Source: Ichthyosporea sp. XGB-2017a
Taxonomy: Eukaryota; Opisthokonta; Ichthyosporea
Direction of reading: 5' to 3'
Assembly (NCBI GenBank): GCA_002811675.1
Contig: PDIM01010344.1
Span: forward strand, 35,146-59,755
Length of the DNA: 24,610 bases
Shown: piece after piece, positions 9,810-19,541 of the stretch
Layout of the letters: every line of letters begins with the position of its first letter
Position numbering within the stretch: the first letter of the stretch is position 1
Made by a program: the position numbers and the translations under genes
The notes under the pieces: generated by a model
Databases searched by the model: none
Told to the model about the DNA's origin: nothing
What the model saw: the letters and a program-made list of their open reading frames with translations, nothing else

Positions 9810-12487
9810 ATGAAATCAAGAAGGCGGTCTTTGTCAACAGGGGGAAGCAACACTTTAGAGAATCGTGTGTGTGGTAAATGTCAGGGAGTGTATCATATAG
9901 CCCCTTCAGGTATGTTGGATCCTGCATGTAGTCTTGATCTGTTGTATTGTATTTGATATTAAATGCATTGTTTTATTTGAAATGAAATAATGCACTCTTT
10001 CTGTCGCTCGTTGTTTATTCATGTGTCATCTGCGTTCTTTGTAACTGCACAGCTTCACCACAGCACGTTAAATGCCCTCATTGCAATACGATTATCAAAG
10101 TGAGCCCACCCGGAAGTGTGCCAGACCAGAGCAAAAGGAATAGCAACACGAGTAGTGATAGTAATAATAACACTAGCAGTAATAGAACGACAAAGAAATC
10201 GGGAACAGGGGTTAATTTCGGAATGTTTAGCAGTATCTTTGGGGGATCGAAAAGTAAAGATAAGGAGAAGCCTAAAGACGCGGAGCAGGCGCCGGGTAAA
10301 GGGCAAGGGCAGTCGTCATCGAGCAGCAAGCAGACTGGGGATTCCCAGGTGCGTGCTCCCCCGGGAAGAGTGCGAAGTAATTCTACGAATATTAGTAGAG
10401 GGAGACCGGAGGGGGCGCAAGGGTTTGTGGAGGGGACATGCATCTGCTGTAACACGCTGCTGAGATTTCCTCTGGGGTCGCCCAAAGCGCGATGTGCAAT
10501 ATGTTCGACAATCTCCTCCGCCCCTGGAGCCCAAATCCCTGACGAATCGGCAGTCTACATGGCCCAAACGGAAGGCCACATGGATTTGGAGAAACTGTCG
10601 AAGCTCTTTGCGGCTGACGAAGCAAATGGTAGTAAGGACTACATGGAAACTGTCACTGTTCTGGTCAAATTATTTTCCTGTCCCCAATTATTGAATTTCT
10701 CTTTTCTCAAGAAGGATCTTCCTAATAATGATTTGACGTCTTGTGATCTAACCACCTGCAACGTTGATATGGCTATGGTCAGATCCTTCTTTTCCCAGTG
10801 CATGGCCAAACTACCTCACGCGGCTATTGACCATTTGATAAAAGTTTGTGGGGAAACACTAAGTCACCATGCTCTCGTTCCAATAAGGTACTGCGAAACG
10901 AGATATTTGCTTGTGCTTTTACAATGGCCTGTTTTGGATAACCCAAATTTCTATCCGTTTTTTTCTCGACTCCTTGGGCTTCTAGCCTCGCTCAGTAATG
11001 ACTGGCACCACTATATTGTACATTGGTTTGTTCTTTATGGGCAGCCGGAGTTTAGACGACTCATTAAGCTGATTCACAGCTTTATTCATCATCGTCTATT
11101 TGGAGAACAGACAGTAAGACTTTTGATAAATCCACACAGAGATTGGTGGGTAGCTACAGCTACAAAAGTATTAGCTCTTCTCAATGCTGCCAACCGCATT
11201 GCTGAGCCATCAGTGGTCAGTTACACTATGTTTTACAACAGCTCGCTTGATCACATGGATTTTGTGCATGATTATGATGTGTGGCAGAGTGGGTTCAAGG
11301 GATTCTCTTTTTGTCAGTACTCTTTCATTTTGAGTATGCAAGCAAAAATGGCAATTTTAGAGATTGATGCACAGCGTCAAATGGCAGTTGAAGCACAGGA
11401 TGCACTGGTCTCGACGCTAATTAGAGGTGTGCCAACTGACCCTTATCTGACGATTATAATAAGGCGAGACCATCTAATTCAAGACTCGTTGGAGCAGATA
11501 TCCAAGCGACGAGCGGATTTGAAAAAGAAAATTCGTGTGAAGTTTCATGGTGAGGCAGGAATTGATGCAGGGGGATTGACAAAGGAGTGGTTTCTTTTGT
11601 TGGTTCGAGAAATCTTTAATCCTTATTATGGAATGTTCACAGAGGACGAGGATTCTCATTTTGTGTGGTTTAGTGTTTCTATTGTGGATAGTGAAAGTGA
11701 ATACTACTTAATTGGCGTATTAATGGGATTAGCTATTTACAATGGTATCATTTTGGATATTAACTTCCCCCCTGTTCTTTATAAAAAACTTTTGGGAATG
11801 CCAGTGACTCTGATGGATGTCAAGGTTGCAATGCCAGCAATGGGACGGGGCTTGCAGCAATTGCTGGATTTTGATGGTGATGTAGAAAACACATTTTGCA
11901 GATCGTTTGTAATGTCTGTGGATGTGTTCGGGGAGGTGCATGATTATCCTTTGGTTGAAAACGGTGAGAATAAGCCCATTACAAATGCAAATAGGAGCGA
12001 GTACGTGTCCCGTTCGGTTGACTGGATTTTGAACACCTCTATCGAAAAGCAATACCAGGCGTTGTCTCACGGATTTTTGTCCGTTTGCGGTGGAAATGCA
12101 TTATCACTGTTTCGCAATGAAGAGCTCGAACTTCTCTGTGTAGGATCTTCTGACATGAATTTTTCTGAACTAGAGCAGATTGTTGAATATGATGGTTGGC
12201 TGAAGAGTGACAAAACAGTGATTCACTTTTGGCAAATTGTTAAAGAATGGGACATTGATATGAAGAAGAAGTTTTTATTGTTTCTCACAGGTACCGATAG
12301 AGTGCCATGTGGAGGTATGAAGGAAATGAGATTTAAACTCTCAAAAGTAGGTCCTGATACGGGACGGTTCCCCTTTGCACACACTTGTTTCAATCAGCTC
12401 TGCATATACGATTGTAAAGACAAAGAACGGCTGAAGAGTATGTTGGAATATGCAATATTGAATTCGGAAGGCTTTGGGATGAAGTAA
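9810..12487 (+). CDS. Hul4/HECTD2-like HECT E3 ubiquitin ligase with two zinc ribbons
   Basis: Exons 9810-9909 and 10053-12487 (intron 143 nt, donor GTATGT, acceptor CACAG); 844 aa. The first exon is needed because it supplies the start ATG and the first half of a zinc ribbon: Cys21-Cys24 in exon 1 and Cys41-Cys44 in exon 2. A second ribbon, Cys163/Cys166 and Cys181/Cys184, has the LSD1-finger look (CICCNTLLRFPLGSPKARC). Between them lies a Ser/Asn/Lys-rich linker. A helical middle region with SFCQYSFILSMQAKMAI, as in HECTD2/Hul4, leads to a C-terminal HECT domain (about 500-844) with GEAGIDAGGLTKEWF and the active-site Cys812 in FAHTCFNQLC, ending NSEGFGMK. By family it moves ubiquitin from an E2 to substrates through a Cys thioester; yeast Hul4 is linked to nuclear and misfolded-protein quality control. 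Substrates here are unknown. Confidence 0.93.
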
Positions 12488-12619
12488 AGTGCGTGTGTCG
12501 AATCCAAGCAAGTGCCACTTTCTTCGTAAACAATATATCTTTGCTTTTGGCTTGTAAATTAAAGGTGGGCGTTGTAGAAATAAGCTGCGAAAAATGACTT
12601 GTATGTTTCTCAAACAAAA

Positions 12620-12625
12620 AATAAA
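12620..12625 (+). terminator. Poly(A) signal of the Hul4-like gene
   Basis: AATAAA lies about 130 nt after the stop codon; a second AATAAA at 12706-12711 could be an alternative site. Confidence 0.5.
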
Positions 12626-12912
12626 GCTAGGGATGGGTTCTTTACATTAAAGTTTATTTGTGCACCAACTACTTGTAAAACGATATCATGTGAACAGTTT
12701 ACACAAATAAAGGAATAGTATATTTTCCGAACATTGGCCATTATAGTACTCCATGTAAATATATAGGGAGAACTCTATGAGCAGCTATGTCACATATCTA
12801 TTGTTAGTCAGAAGATGTATATATAAGGCAAAGGAAAAGACAATTTATAAATTCCTCTTCATGCGCGAGGTCTTATAAAAGCAGGTGCGCACGATAGGCC
12901 ATGAATGAGCAG

Positions 12913-12938
12913 CAGCTAGCTACGAATAAAGCTAGCTG
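12913..12938. repeat. Perfect hairpin CAGCTAGCT-N8-AGCTAGCTG
   Basis: Nine-base arms (12913-12921 and 12930-12938) flank an eight-base loop. Each arm contains the palindrome AGCTAGCT. Confidence 0.9.
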
Positions 12939-12951
12939 AGATATTTATCTC
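12938..12951. promoter_or_regulatory. Mirrored GATA motif pair
   Basis: GAGATA-TT-TATCTC places two GATA motifs in inverted orientation with a 2-bp spacer, upstream of a gene that itself encodes a GATA-finger factor. GATA motifs are otherwise not clearly enriched in this A+T-rich stretch, so binding is speculative. Confidence 0.35.
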
Positions 12952-13132
12952 TTCTGTAATGGGATAGCTTTATTTATAGTATCCTCACTGAGACAAATAT
13001 GGAAATAATTATACTTATATTTCCTTTTTTATTTCCCCCGGAATTTTTATTATTTTTTTCTTTAATTTTTTCTTTTGTACTTATACAGTACAATATAGAC
13101 ACTAATTATTCGACGTGCCATATAATTATTAG

Positions 13133-13150
13133 TATACGTCTTATACGTCT
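13133..13150. repeat. Tandem TATACGTCT x2
   Basis: Two exact 9-bp copies end to end, each carrying an ACGTC core. Confidence 0.85.
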
Positions 13151-13422
13151 TCATGACCCAATTCTCAGCTAGTTTACAAATATATGAATTTGACCATATA
13201 TAATAATGAATGAATGTGTAAGAAGAAATAAAAAAATCCTTAATAAGGAATTCTTAAGGGATAAAAATAAGTACAGAGTGAGGGGGGCGAAGAGAGTATA
13301 AAACTTCCGTTGAAATACGAGCAGTTTTGTGCAACACTCATAGAGGTGTTATTGTGTCTTTCGTTTTCCTCTTTTAATTTTAAACCTTTTCGAGGAAGGA
13401 TACAAGCTAGGAGGTTCAATTC

Positions 13423-13495
13423 ATTTTGTCTGTGAAGGTATTTGTTTTACAACTTCTCGTTTTTGATATACATTGATTTCGTCTGTGAAGGGATT
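13423..13495. repeat. Imperfect 20-nt direct repeat in the WC-2 leader
   Basis: Copies at 13423-13442 and 13476-13495 share ATTTyGTCTGTGAAGGkATT (18 of 20 identical), with starts 53 bp apart. Confidence 0.85.
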
Positions 13496-13712
13496 CATTT
13501 GGGATTTCCGGGGTGATTTCTATTCTGTTCTTTAACTTTACTCTGTGCGGATTTTAGTTTGTTTTTGATTTTGTTGTTCTTTTTGGTGTTTGGTTTTTCT
13601 TTTTTCTTTTTTTCTTTTTTGTCTTTTGTATGTTTGGGCTTTATAATTTAAAGAGTTTGTATTTTGCTGTTTAAAGAGAACTAAACAAGCGAAAAAAAAA
13701 GAAAAAGTAATC

Positions 13713-15838
13713 ATGTACGGAAATGAGATTAATCTTGGAAGTTCCGCTGAGGATAAAAGTAATGCAAACACTAAATCGCTTTACAATAGCAACCCAAAGA
13801 AACTGATTTTTTCTGAGTCTGCCCATCAACACAAACTGGCCTCACATCCGCCCCCAAATGTTCATCCTCCAAGTTGCAAGAAACAGCAGTTGCACTTTGT
13901 CACCCAGAATCACTCAGATGGGTATTTTCAGAAACCGCGCAGTCGAAGCAACAGCGAGGCGAGTCGCACAGCGGCAGCAGCAGCGTTGGCAGCAGAAGGA
14001 GGCGGGGTGAAGAGTGGTAGAAACTCCAGGGAGAAGGCCCAGGTAGTGCCAGAGAACCCCGAAGAACAGGTAAATTAAAGAAAGTCGCTAATTAGAAGAT
14101 AGAGTGTACAAAATGTGAAGGTTAATTAATGCAAAATTACTTTTCCTTGTTTTTACCATTTAGGAAAATACGAGAGGAGGGCAAAAATTGAGGCGAACAA
14201 AGTCTGGACAGGGACAGAATTCCAGAGCACCATACAACAAGGGAATGAGTAAACTAAAGAGATCACTTTCCGTGCCTACTCAGTCTGCTGAAAACGATCT
14301 CGATGAGCTGTTCGAAAAGGTAAATATCCAACTCTTACTGCAACAGTGGCTGCTAAATGCAAAAAACTGAAGGAAATGAATGCTAACTTATTTGCAACGC
14401 TTCTGCTTTATCTTTGTTCGCTGACAACTATAGCACTTGGGAACAATTATGGGAAGCACCCAGCCTCTTCAGGAGCTATCTGCCTCTTTTCTCCCCGAAC
14501 TTTTCACATTTGACCAAGCATCACCGAGTAGCAACACGAGCCAGAGTATTGAGGATGATCTTTTGACCCCTGCACTACTGGACTCGACTATGGATTGCAT
14601 TAGCGAGGGGCTAATGGATATGCTGAAAGACTCCCCTGAGAACTGCCTTTTTAGTTCTGACGCCTCGTCCGATGATACACCTCTTGGGCAGTCTCCGTAC
14701 CCCATTGTGGATCCACTTGTAGTGCATCCACGTGCTGTGATGGTATCTGACTCTGTCATATATGCTGCCAATGAGAAAATCAGAGTATTGTCTAAACATA
14801 ATTCTAAGGGAGAATTCTTGAATAGCACTCCTTCTAGCGAACTCGTTCTTGGCTATACACCTGTCGAGCTTGAAGCAAAATCTATCTACGATTTTATCCT
14901 TCCTGATGATGTTCCGAAACTAAGAGGATTTATTCAAAAGTTGCTGAGCACGAAACAAGGACCTGGCGCGAGTGATTCGGCCACCAATGGAACGGGGTTA
15001 GACCTGGTGTGCCGAATGGTGCGTAAAAACAAAGAAGTTGTCTTGGTTCATATGAAAATTGTGCTCCTTTACGGCACCGAGGGTGAGTTTAAGGGAATGG
15101 ATATTAATTCAGTCATTTGTGGTGTCGATAGCGATTCCTCCTCCTTCGACATTTCGCATTCAGACCGTGACATAGCCACGGCATCAAGCTCTCAAATTTG
15201 GACAATCAATCCGAATCTGTACGAAACTAAAAAAAGTGAAAATTCAAAGCCATCCAAAAGCGAAAAGGCGCCAAAAGACCCATTAGCTCCAACTGTAAGT
15301 TATTGCCCGTTTATATCTGTCAAATGAGAGTCGTTTTATTTTTTGTTTTGTCGAGTTGTAGTGTTAATTTATGTATTCTTGTTATTTTACACAGAAAAAG
15401 AAATCATTCAAGCCATTGCCCCAGAGTGAAGGATGTACTGAGTGCAGAACTAAGCTTAGTCCTGAGTGGAGAAAAGGGCCCATGGGGCCTAAAACGTAAG
15501 TGCATATATACAAGGAAAGCTAAAACATGGTTATAGTAGCAAATGTAAAAAACTCACAATGAGAATATTTGTCTTCCTATTTGTTTAGGTTGTGCAATGC
15601 CTGTGGCCTTCGCTATTCGAAGAAAATAAAGCAGGCAGAGCAAAAAGCAAAGTTGCTGGCCGCGAGTCAAGGACTGCCGATTCCGGAAACAATCAAAGAC
15701 GAGAAAGCGGCCAGCAAGCAAGACAAGGCCAATAAGAAAAAAGCACAAAAAGCACAGCTCCAGAGAAATTCGAGTGGAACCTCTTCCATGGATTGGGAAA
15801 GCACATCGGATAAAACTGATATGAGTTCAGATCAGTAA
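13713..15838 (+). CDS. White collar-2-like PAS/GATA zinc-finger transcription factor, five exons
   Basis: Exons 13713-14069, 14164-14319, 14434-15294, 15395-15495 and 15589-15838; four GT-AG introns of 93-114 nt; 574 aa with continuous frame. The N-terminal ~280 residues are Ser/Asn-rich and low in complexity. A PAS domain spans about 284-403 (core GYTPVELEAKSIYDFILPDD). The C-terminal GATA finger has Cys472, Cys475, Cys494 and Cys497 around SPEWRKGPMGPKTLCNACG, with an 18-residue loop as in white collar proteins rather than the usual 17. The last intron splits the finger at the codon for Thr492. A basic Lys/Gln tail follows. In fungi WC-2 pairs through PAS with the blue-light receptor WC-1 to drive light and clock genes. 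The PAS domain lacks an obvious flavin cysteine motif, fitting WC-2 rather than WC-1. It converges on the Pso2 gene. Confidence 0.88.
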
Positions 15839-15981
15839 AGTAAAACGGCAAAAAGAACAAACGAGGAAACAAAATGTTTTGTGAACACCTTGAAAAACCA
15901 GTCACGTGCACAACAAAATAATACACATTATGATTATTACAGTAGTAAAAAACCAATTGTATATCACACCATAATTAAGAA

Positions 15982-15987
15982 AATAAA
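15982..15987 (+). terminator. Poly(A) signal of the WC-2-like gene
   Basis: AATAAA is 143 nt past the stop codon and only 18 bases from the last codon of the converging Pso2 gene, so cleavage downstream of it would give a transcript running into that gene's 3' end. Confidence 0.45.
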
Positions 15988-16004
15988 TTCCGAGTCTTTC
16001 GACA

Positions 16005-17963
16005 TCAACCTGGTTGAAGTGATGCTTTTTTTGCTATCCCTTTCCATTCTTCAAAGTAGCTTTTCAGTCCTTGCCTTTCTGGGTAAGATCCAACAGTTGA
16101 AATGATATGGGCTGGATTAGTTCGAATAATAAACTCTCGGAGCTCCGAGAAACTTGAATGCTCGCTGTAAGGTACACCATAGCTTGTAATTCGATCGGAA
16201 ATTACTTTTGATTCAATCGCTCTTAAAGCGCTATCCGCAGAGCCAGAAGAAGTTTGCTTGTACGCCCAACCCGTGGGACGGATGGCAATTATGTTATCAA
16301 ATGCGCGCTCACATCGTCGAAGAAGAGGAGACAGATGCTTTTGGTTCAGGGAAAACATTGGCATAACATGCACTCTGGCTTTCAGTGGGTCGTCATGGAG
16401 TCTCGATAATAGCTCAAAATCTTCGATTAGTTCCAAAATTTTACGCTTTTCCTTCGACACATGGACCTTGCAATTCAAGGCTCTGGCAACGGCCATAAAA
16501 ACTTTTTCCTTGCCTATCGTATATGTACCAAACACAAATAAGGTCTTTGGTTTTTTCTTTACAATGGCAGTGCACAAGCTAACGCAGTAGGCAACGACTG
16601 CCTCTTGCGACGGGAATGTATAGGCAGGCTTACAGTATGTCGTATCCAGATAAATGGTGTCAATTTTCGGCGTGTCACCTAAAGAGAATAACGGGATCTG
16701 GTATATGGGCTCGCCTGCCCGAAAATCGCCTGTATGGAGAATATGATGTTGTTGCATTGTGCCATCTGCGCCTTTTCGCGGAATTTTAAAGAGAATGATA
16801 GCAGAGCCTGGACAATGATTGGCGTCATAGAATACTACTTCAATATTCCCAATCATGTAAGGGGTGTTATACTCTACAGTGTGGATGTATTTTGGATCCA
16901 CTCGGAGTTTGTATTTGACCAAATTTCCAGTAGCTTTGGTGCAATGAATCATGCCATAACCAAACGACTTCGAAAGCCCCCCATAGTGATCTGAATGGAA
17001 ATGAGTTAAAAAATATACCGAGCAGTCTTTGATGGCGCCATATTGAAAGGCGTCTACGCTAAATGGGGTGCCTGGGATAACTTTAAAAGTAGGCATTTGC
17101 CTTTTCGAAGAACTAAGCGACCGTTTAGAAGAGTCACTGCTGTCACTACGGGAACCACTTTCAAACTTTTTCGATTTTGCTCCGCCAAATATTGGGAGTG
17201 TAGGAGCTTCTTTGCACTTTGGCTTGGCCTGTGCTTTATCTCCCCCCACAAAAGCTGACGTTATAGGGCGAAAGAAGTCGCGCAAATCCCCCCATAGCTT
17301 GGGTGGTCGTTGACCAGCAGAGGTTCCCTCAGATTTACCTTCTGATGTGCTACTGACTGTTTTTACCACCTCTTGCTGTGCAATATGCATATTGACCACA
17401 TCCTCAGCTCGTCCACTACTCCTCCCTACCGCGAGAGCCCTGTGGCTATACCTATAGAAATGTTTCTCTTCCGTGGATACACAATTTAAGGCATCCGGGC
17501 ATGGTTCTTCTTCCTTTGCTGCAGAAGAGTCTGTAAAAGCCACCATGCACTGTGATACATGTTTCTCCAAGGATTGCGGGTTCCATAATTGGCATACCGG
17601 ACAATATGCAACGTGTGCGGGGGTCACATCCGCTTCAGAAGATATTGCCACAGCTTCACTAGTAAAAGTGGGAGGCTTATTAATCGGATTAGCGTCTTCC
17701 ACTTTACTGGCAGGTAATACCACCGGAACAGCGGCACTGTCGGTCGCCTCATTGGCAACCTTTATGTTTTCTTTTCTTTCCGTGTTCGTAGTGGCTTCTT
17801 CACTCGCTGGTCCTAGTGCTGCAGTGTTTGACTTTTTACCCTTTCCGAGCGATTTGCTTCTATCAATCTTGCGAAAGGCAGGTGTGTGTTTAAAATCAAA
17901 GTCGTCGTCATCGTTGCTATCATTGTTTTCCCCGATATCTGTTCTGAGTCGCTTTTGATTCAT
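16005..17963 (-). CDS. pso2: Pso2/SNM1 (DCLRE1A-like) DNA interstrand crosslink repair nuclease
   Basis: Single exon, 652 aa, close to yeast Pso2 (661 aa). The start is placed at ATG 17963 (MNQKRLRTDIGE); the frame is open 186 nt further upstream but there encodes a poly-Phe run from a homopolymer and looks like leader. A UBZ-type zinc finger has Cys121, Cys124, His135 and Cys139. The metallo-beta-lactamase domain carries the His321-x-His323-x-Asp325-His326 motif (THFHSDH), followed by DANHCPGSAI and LHTGDFRAG. The beta-CASP/DRMBL part contains YLDTTYCKP, FGTYTIGKEKVF and PYSEHSSFSELREF near the C-terminus. By family it is a 5' exonuclease that digests past crosslinks in the nucleus; the UBZ finger recruits it to ubiquitinated PCNA or other marks. 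It diverges from the mS45-like gene. Confidence 0.94.
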   Translation of the reverse strand: MNQKRLRTDIGENNDSNDDDDFDFKHTPAFRKIDRSKSLGKGKKSNTAALGPASEEATTNTERKENIKVANEATDSAAVPVVLPASKVEDANPINKPPTFTSEAVAISSEADVTPAHVAYCPVCQLWNPQSLEKHVSQCMVAFTDSSAAKEEEPCPDALNCVSTEEKHFYRYSHRALAVGRSSGRAEDVVNMHIAQQEVVKTVSSTSEGKSEGTSAGQRPPKLWGDLRDFFRPITSAFVGGDKAQAKPKCKEAPTLPIFGGAKSKKFESGSRSDSSDSSKRSLSSSKRQMPTFKVIPGTPFSVDAFQYGAIKDCSVYFLTHFHSDHYGGLSKSFGYGMIHCTKATGNLVKYKLRVDPKYIHTVEYNTPYMIGNIEVVFYDANHCPGSAIILFKIPRKGADGTMQQHHILHTGDFRAGEPIYQIPLFSLGDTPKIDTIYLDTTYCKPAYTFPSQEAVVAYCVSLCTAIVKKKPKTLFVFGTYTIGKEKVFMAVARALNCKVHVSKEKRKILELIEDFELLSRLHDDPLKARVHVMPMFSLNQKHLSPLLRRCERAFDNIIAIRPTGWAYKQTSSGSADSALRAIESKVISDRITSYGVPYSEHSSFSELREFIIRTNPAHIISTVGSYPERQGLKSYFEEWKGIAKKASLQPG

Positions 17964-18114
17964 TTTTTTTTTGGCCCAGACAAAATATTTCTTCACTACT
18001 GAATAGGCGTGTTCATAGAGGGGATGGTGTAACTTGTAATAGGCTGTCGATGTGTACAAATGTGGAGTACAAACAAAAATCAACACACAGAGACAAAAGA
18101 AAGAAGAATCTTTG

Positions 18115-18142
<28 letters not shown>
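18115..18142. repeat. (A)28 homopolymer in the pso2 leader
   Basis: Twenty-eight consecutive A on the + strand, a T tract in pso2 sense, 150 bases upstream of its start codon. The length may be affected by sequencing error. Confidence 0.85.
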
Positions 18143-18145
<3 letters not shown>

Positions 18146-18190
18146 GCAAAATTCCAAGGGCAGCAGCAGCCAGCAGTACATGCAGCTAGG

Positions 18191-18216
18191 TTTAGGGTTA
18201 CACAGGGTTAGGGTTG
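18191..18216. promoter_or_regulatory. Telomere-like AGGGTTA boxes
   Basis: TTTAGGGTTA (18191-18200) and AGGGTTAGGGTTG (18204-18216) lie side by side in a divergent promoter. Too short and degenerate for a telomere; such boxes are known promoter elements bound by telobox (Tbf1-type) factors in fungi. Confidence 0.5.
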
Positions 18217-18479
18217 TATAGTGAACATTAATAATACATCACTATAGAGAATCCCCATACAAATTTCAAATCCCCCCACGTGCGTCCTGTTTCTTGTTTC
18301 AAATAAAAAAACTTCTTTTTCTTTTTTGCTGTTTGTTTTATTGTTTTTATTTATTTTTGTGCGTTTTACTTCTTTCTTTTAGGATTAGTCATTACCGTTT
18401 TCTTCTTATTCTTTTTTTTTTTTTTATTTGTTTATTTTGGGTAAATTAGAAATCGATTCGATAATATCAGAAGGCAGTG

Positions 18480-19541
18480 ATGTTGCGAATGTCTATGACT
18501 GCAGCTGGTCGCGTGGCGGGAGCGCGAACAGCGGTGGCGGCATCTTGCAGTAGTGAAGCTGGGGTGTCCGCGAGAGGAAGAGTGGCAGTGGGGGTGTGGT
18601 GGGAGCAAAAGAGATTCTTTGCGGAAGGAGGCGCAGGAGCCAAAGGGGGGAAGAATAGGAAACCAGCTTACCGCTTCCAGGGTGAGCGCCAGGAAAAGCG
18701 AGACCGTTTTGATTATGCACGTGGAGATGAGGTAGGTCATTTGAAACTCAAGCAATACACACCAGATAAAGAGGATGAGGCCTCGTACAAAGTACGAAAG
18801 GCAAATAATCATCACCATGGGGTGAAGTATGTGCGGCTGAATCGAGCTCTTCAGGTACAGTTGTATGAGGACTTTGTGAGTAATCCAGAGTATTACACGG
18901 TGAAGAAATTGGGTGAGCTGTACGGGTTGAAACAGACTGTCGTGAAGGGACATATCTTGTTGATGAATGAGACTAGAAAATTGCTTGCGAAGGATAATTA
19001 TAAACCTTTAAGCAAGGAGCAGTATGAGGTTAGGAAGACCATGGACGAAAATGCTAGAAACGATCATAATCTCGTGGACAGGTTTGAGCACCAAACCAAA
19101 GTCAGACAGGATAAGCCAGCCTTTATCATGGTGAGCGAAAAACGATTGAAAGAATACTTGAAATACTCCAGCGAGAATGATAGAAAAGCGCTGGAGCAAC
19201 TGAAAATGGCGGGAATGGAAGAGGAGAGCGAGCAAGACAAGCTGAAGATTGATCACGTTCTTCCCGAAAAAGGTATGATTCGAAAGGATGCATGTGCCAC
19301 CAACCATCGTTTTGATTTTGCTTTTACGGACATTTCCTCGTTTACAAAGACCAGCAATCGCCGCATTGTAATTCGGGAGAAGGATGGATCCCTCCGACAT
19401 GCCGGACAGGTTGAAAGAGATATTTCTAAGCATATGTACTTCGGGCCTCACAAACAAAGGCGTATAGGGTTTAATATTCCAAAAGATCACTTGCAAGGTT
19501 TTGGAAAACTTAGACCCTACATGTATCAGGAAGATAAATGA
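18480..19541 (+). CDS. Mitochondrial protein, probably Bot1/mS45 mitoribosome family
   Basis: Single exon, 353 aa, starting at ATG 18480; two further in-frame ATGs follow closely (residues 4 and 6). The first ~50 residues are Ala/Arg/Ser-rich without acids until Glu27, and the stretch EQKRFFAEGG looks like a presequence cleavage site. The middle part (LNRALQVQLYEDFVSNPEYY followed by a TVKKLGELYGLKQTVVKGHI segment) resembles the short helix-turn-helix-like segment of fungal Bot1p/mS45 small-subunit mitoribosome proteins ('Y..f...P...TV..L...fGl....V..I..L'). The rest is charged and poorly recognisable. Bot1/mS45 sits on the mitochondrial small ribosomal subunit and affects respiration. Mitochondrial location is likely; the family call is moderate and a lineage-specific mitochondrial protein is the alternative. 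Confidence 0.6.
   Translation: MLRMSMTAAGRVAGARTAVAASCSSEAGVSARGRVAVGVWWEQKRFFAEGGAGAKGGKNRKPAYRFQGERQEKRDRFDYARGDEVGHLKLKQYTPDKEDEASYKVRKANNHHHGVKYVRLNRALQVQLYEDFVSNPEYYTVKKLGELYGLKQTVVKGHILLMNETRKLLAKDNYKPLSKEQYEVRKTMDENARNDHNLVDRFEHQTKVRQDKPAFIMVSEKRLKEYLKYSSENDRKALEQLKMAGMEEESEQDKLKIDHVLPEKGMIRKDACATNHRFDFAFTDISSFTKTSNRRIVIREKDGSLRHAGQVERDISKHMYFGPHKQRRIGFNIPKDHLQGFGKLRPYMYQEDK

Larger units (their letters stand above)
12488..13712. promoter_or_regulatory. Gene-free region upstream of the WC-2-like gene
   Basis: This is the longest non-coding stretch of the window (1,225 bp), A+T-rich, with no credible open frame. It holds the 3' UTR of the Hul4-like gene and presumably the promoter and long leader of the WC-2-like gene. 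Visible elements are five AGCTAG sites, a nine-base-pair hairpin (12913-12938), a mirrored GATA pair (12938-12951), a tandem TATACGTCT repeat (13133-13150), a 20-nt imperfect direct repeat (13423-13442 and 13476-13495), and a T/TTTTG-rich leader tract (about 13555-13640). Confidence 0.55.
17964..18479. promoter_or_regulatory. Divergent promoter region pso2 / mS45-like gene
   Basis: The 516 bp hold no gene. They contain the A28 tract, a CAG-rich patch (about 18160-18185), degenerate telomere-like repeats (18191-18216), one CACGTG (about 18278), and a T-rich tract on the coding strand of the mS45-like gene (about 18300-18435). Confidence 0.6.

Noticed and set aside
13538-13771. Minus-strand open frame of 77 codons upstream of the WC-2-like gene
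   Set aside because: Lys/Gln low complexity from the T-rich leader, overlapping the real start codon region.
17964-18149. N-terminal extension of Pso2 with a poly-Phe run
   Set aside because: It comes from the A28 homopolymer and other leader sequence; the protein from ATG 17963 already has family length.
18191-18216. Chromosome-end telomere or ancient chromosome fusion point
   Set aside because: Only about three degenerate units, flanked by ordinary genes on both sides; a promoter element is simpler.
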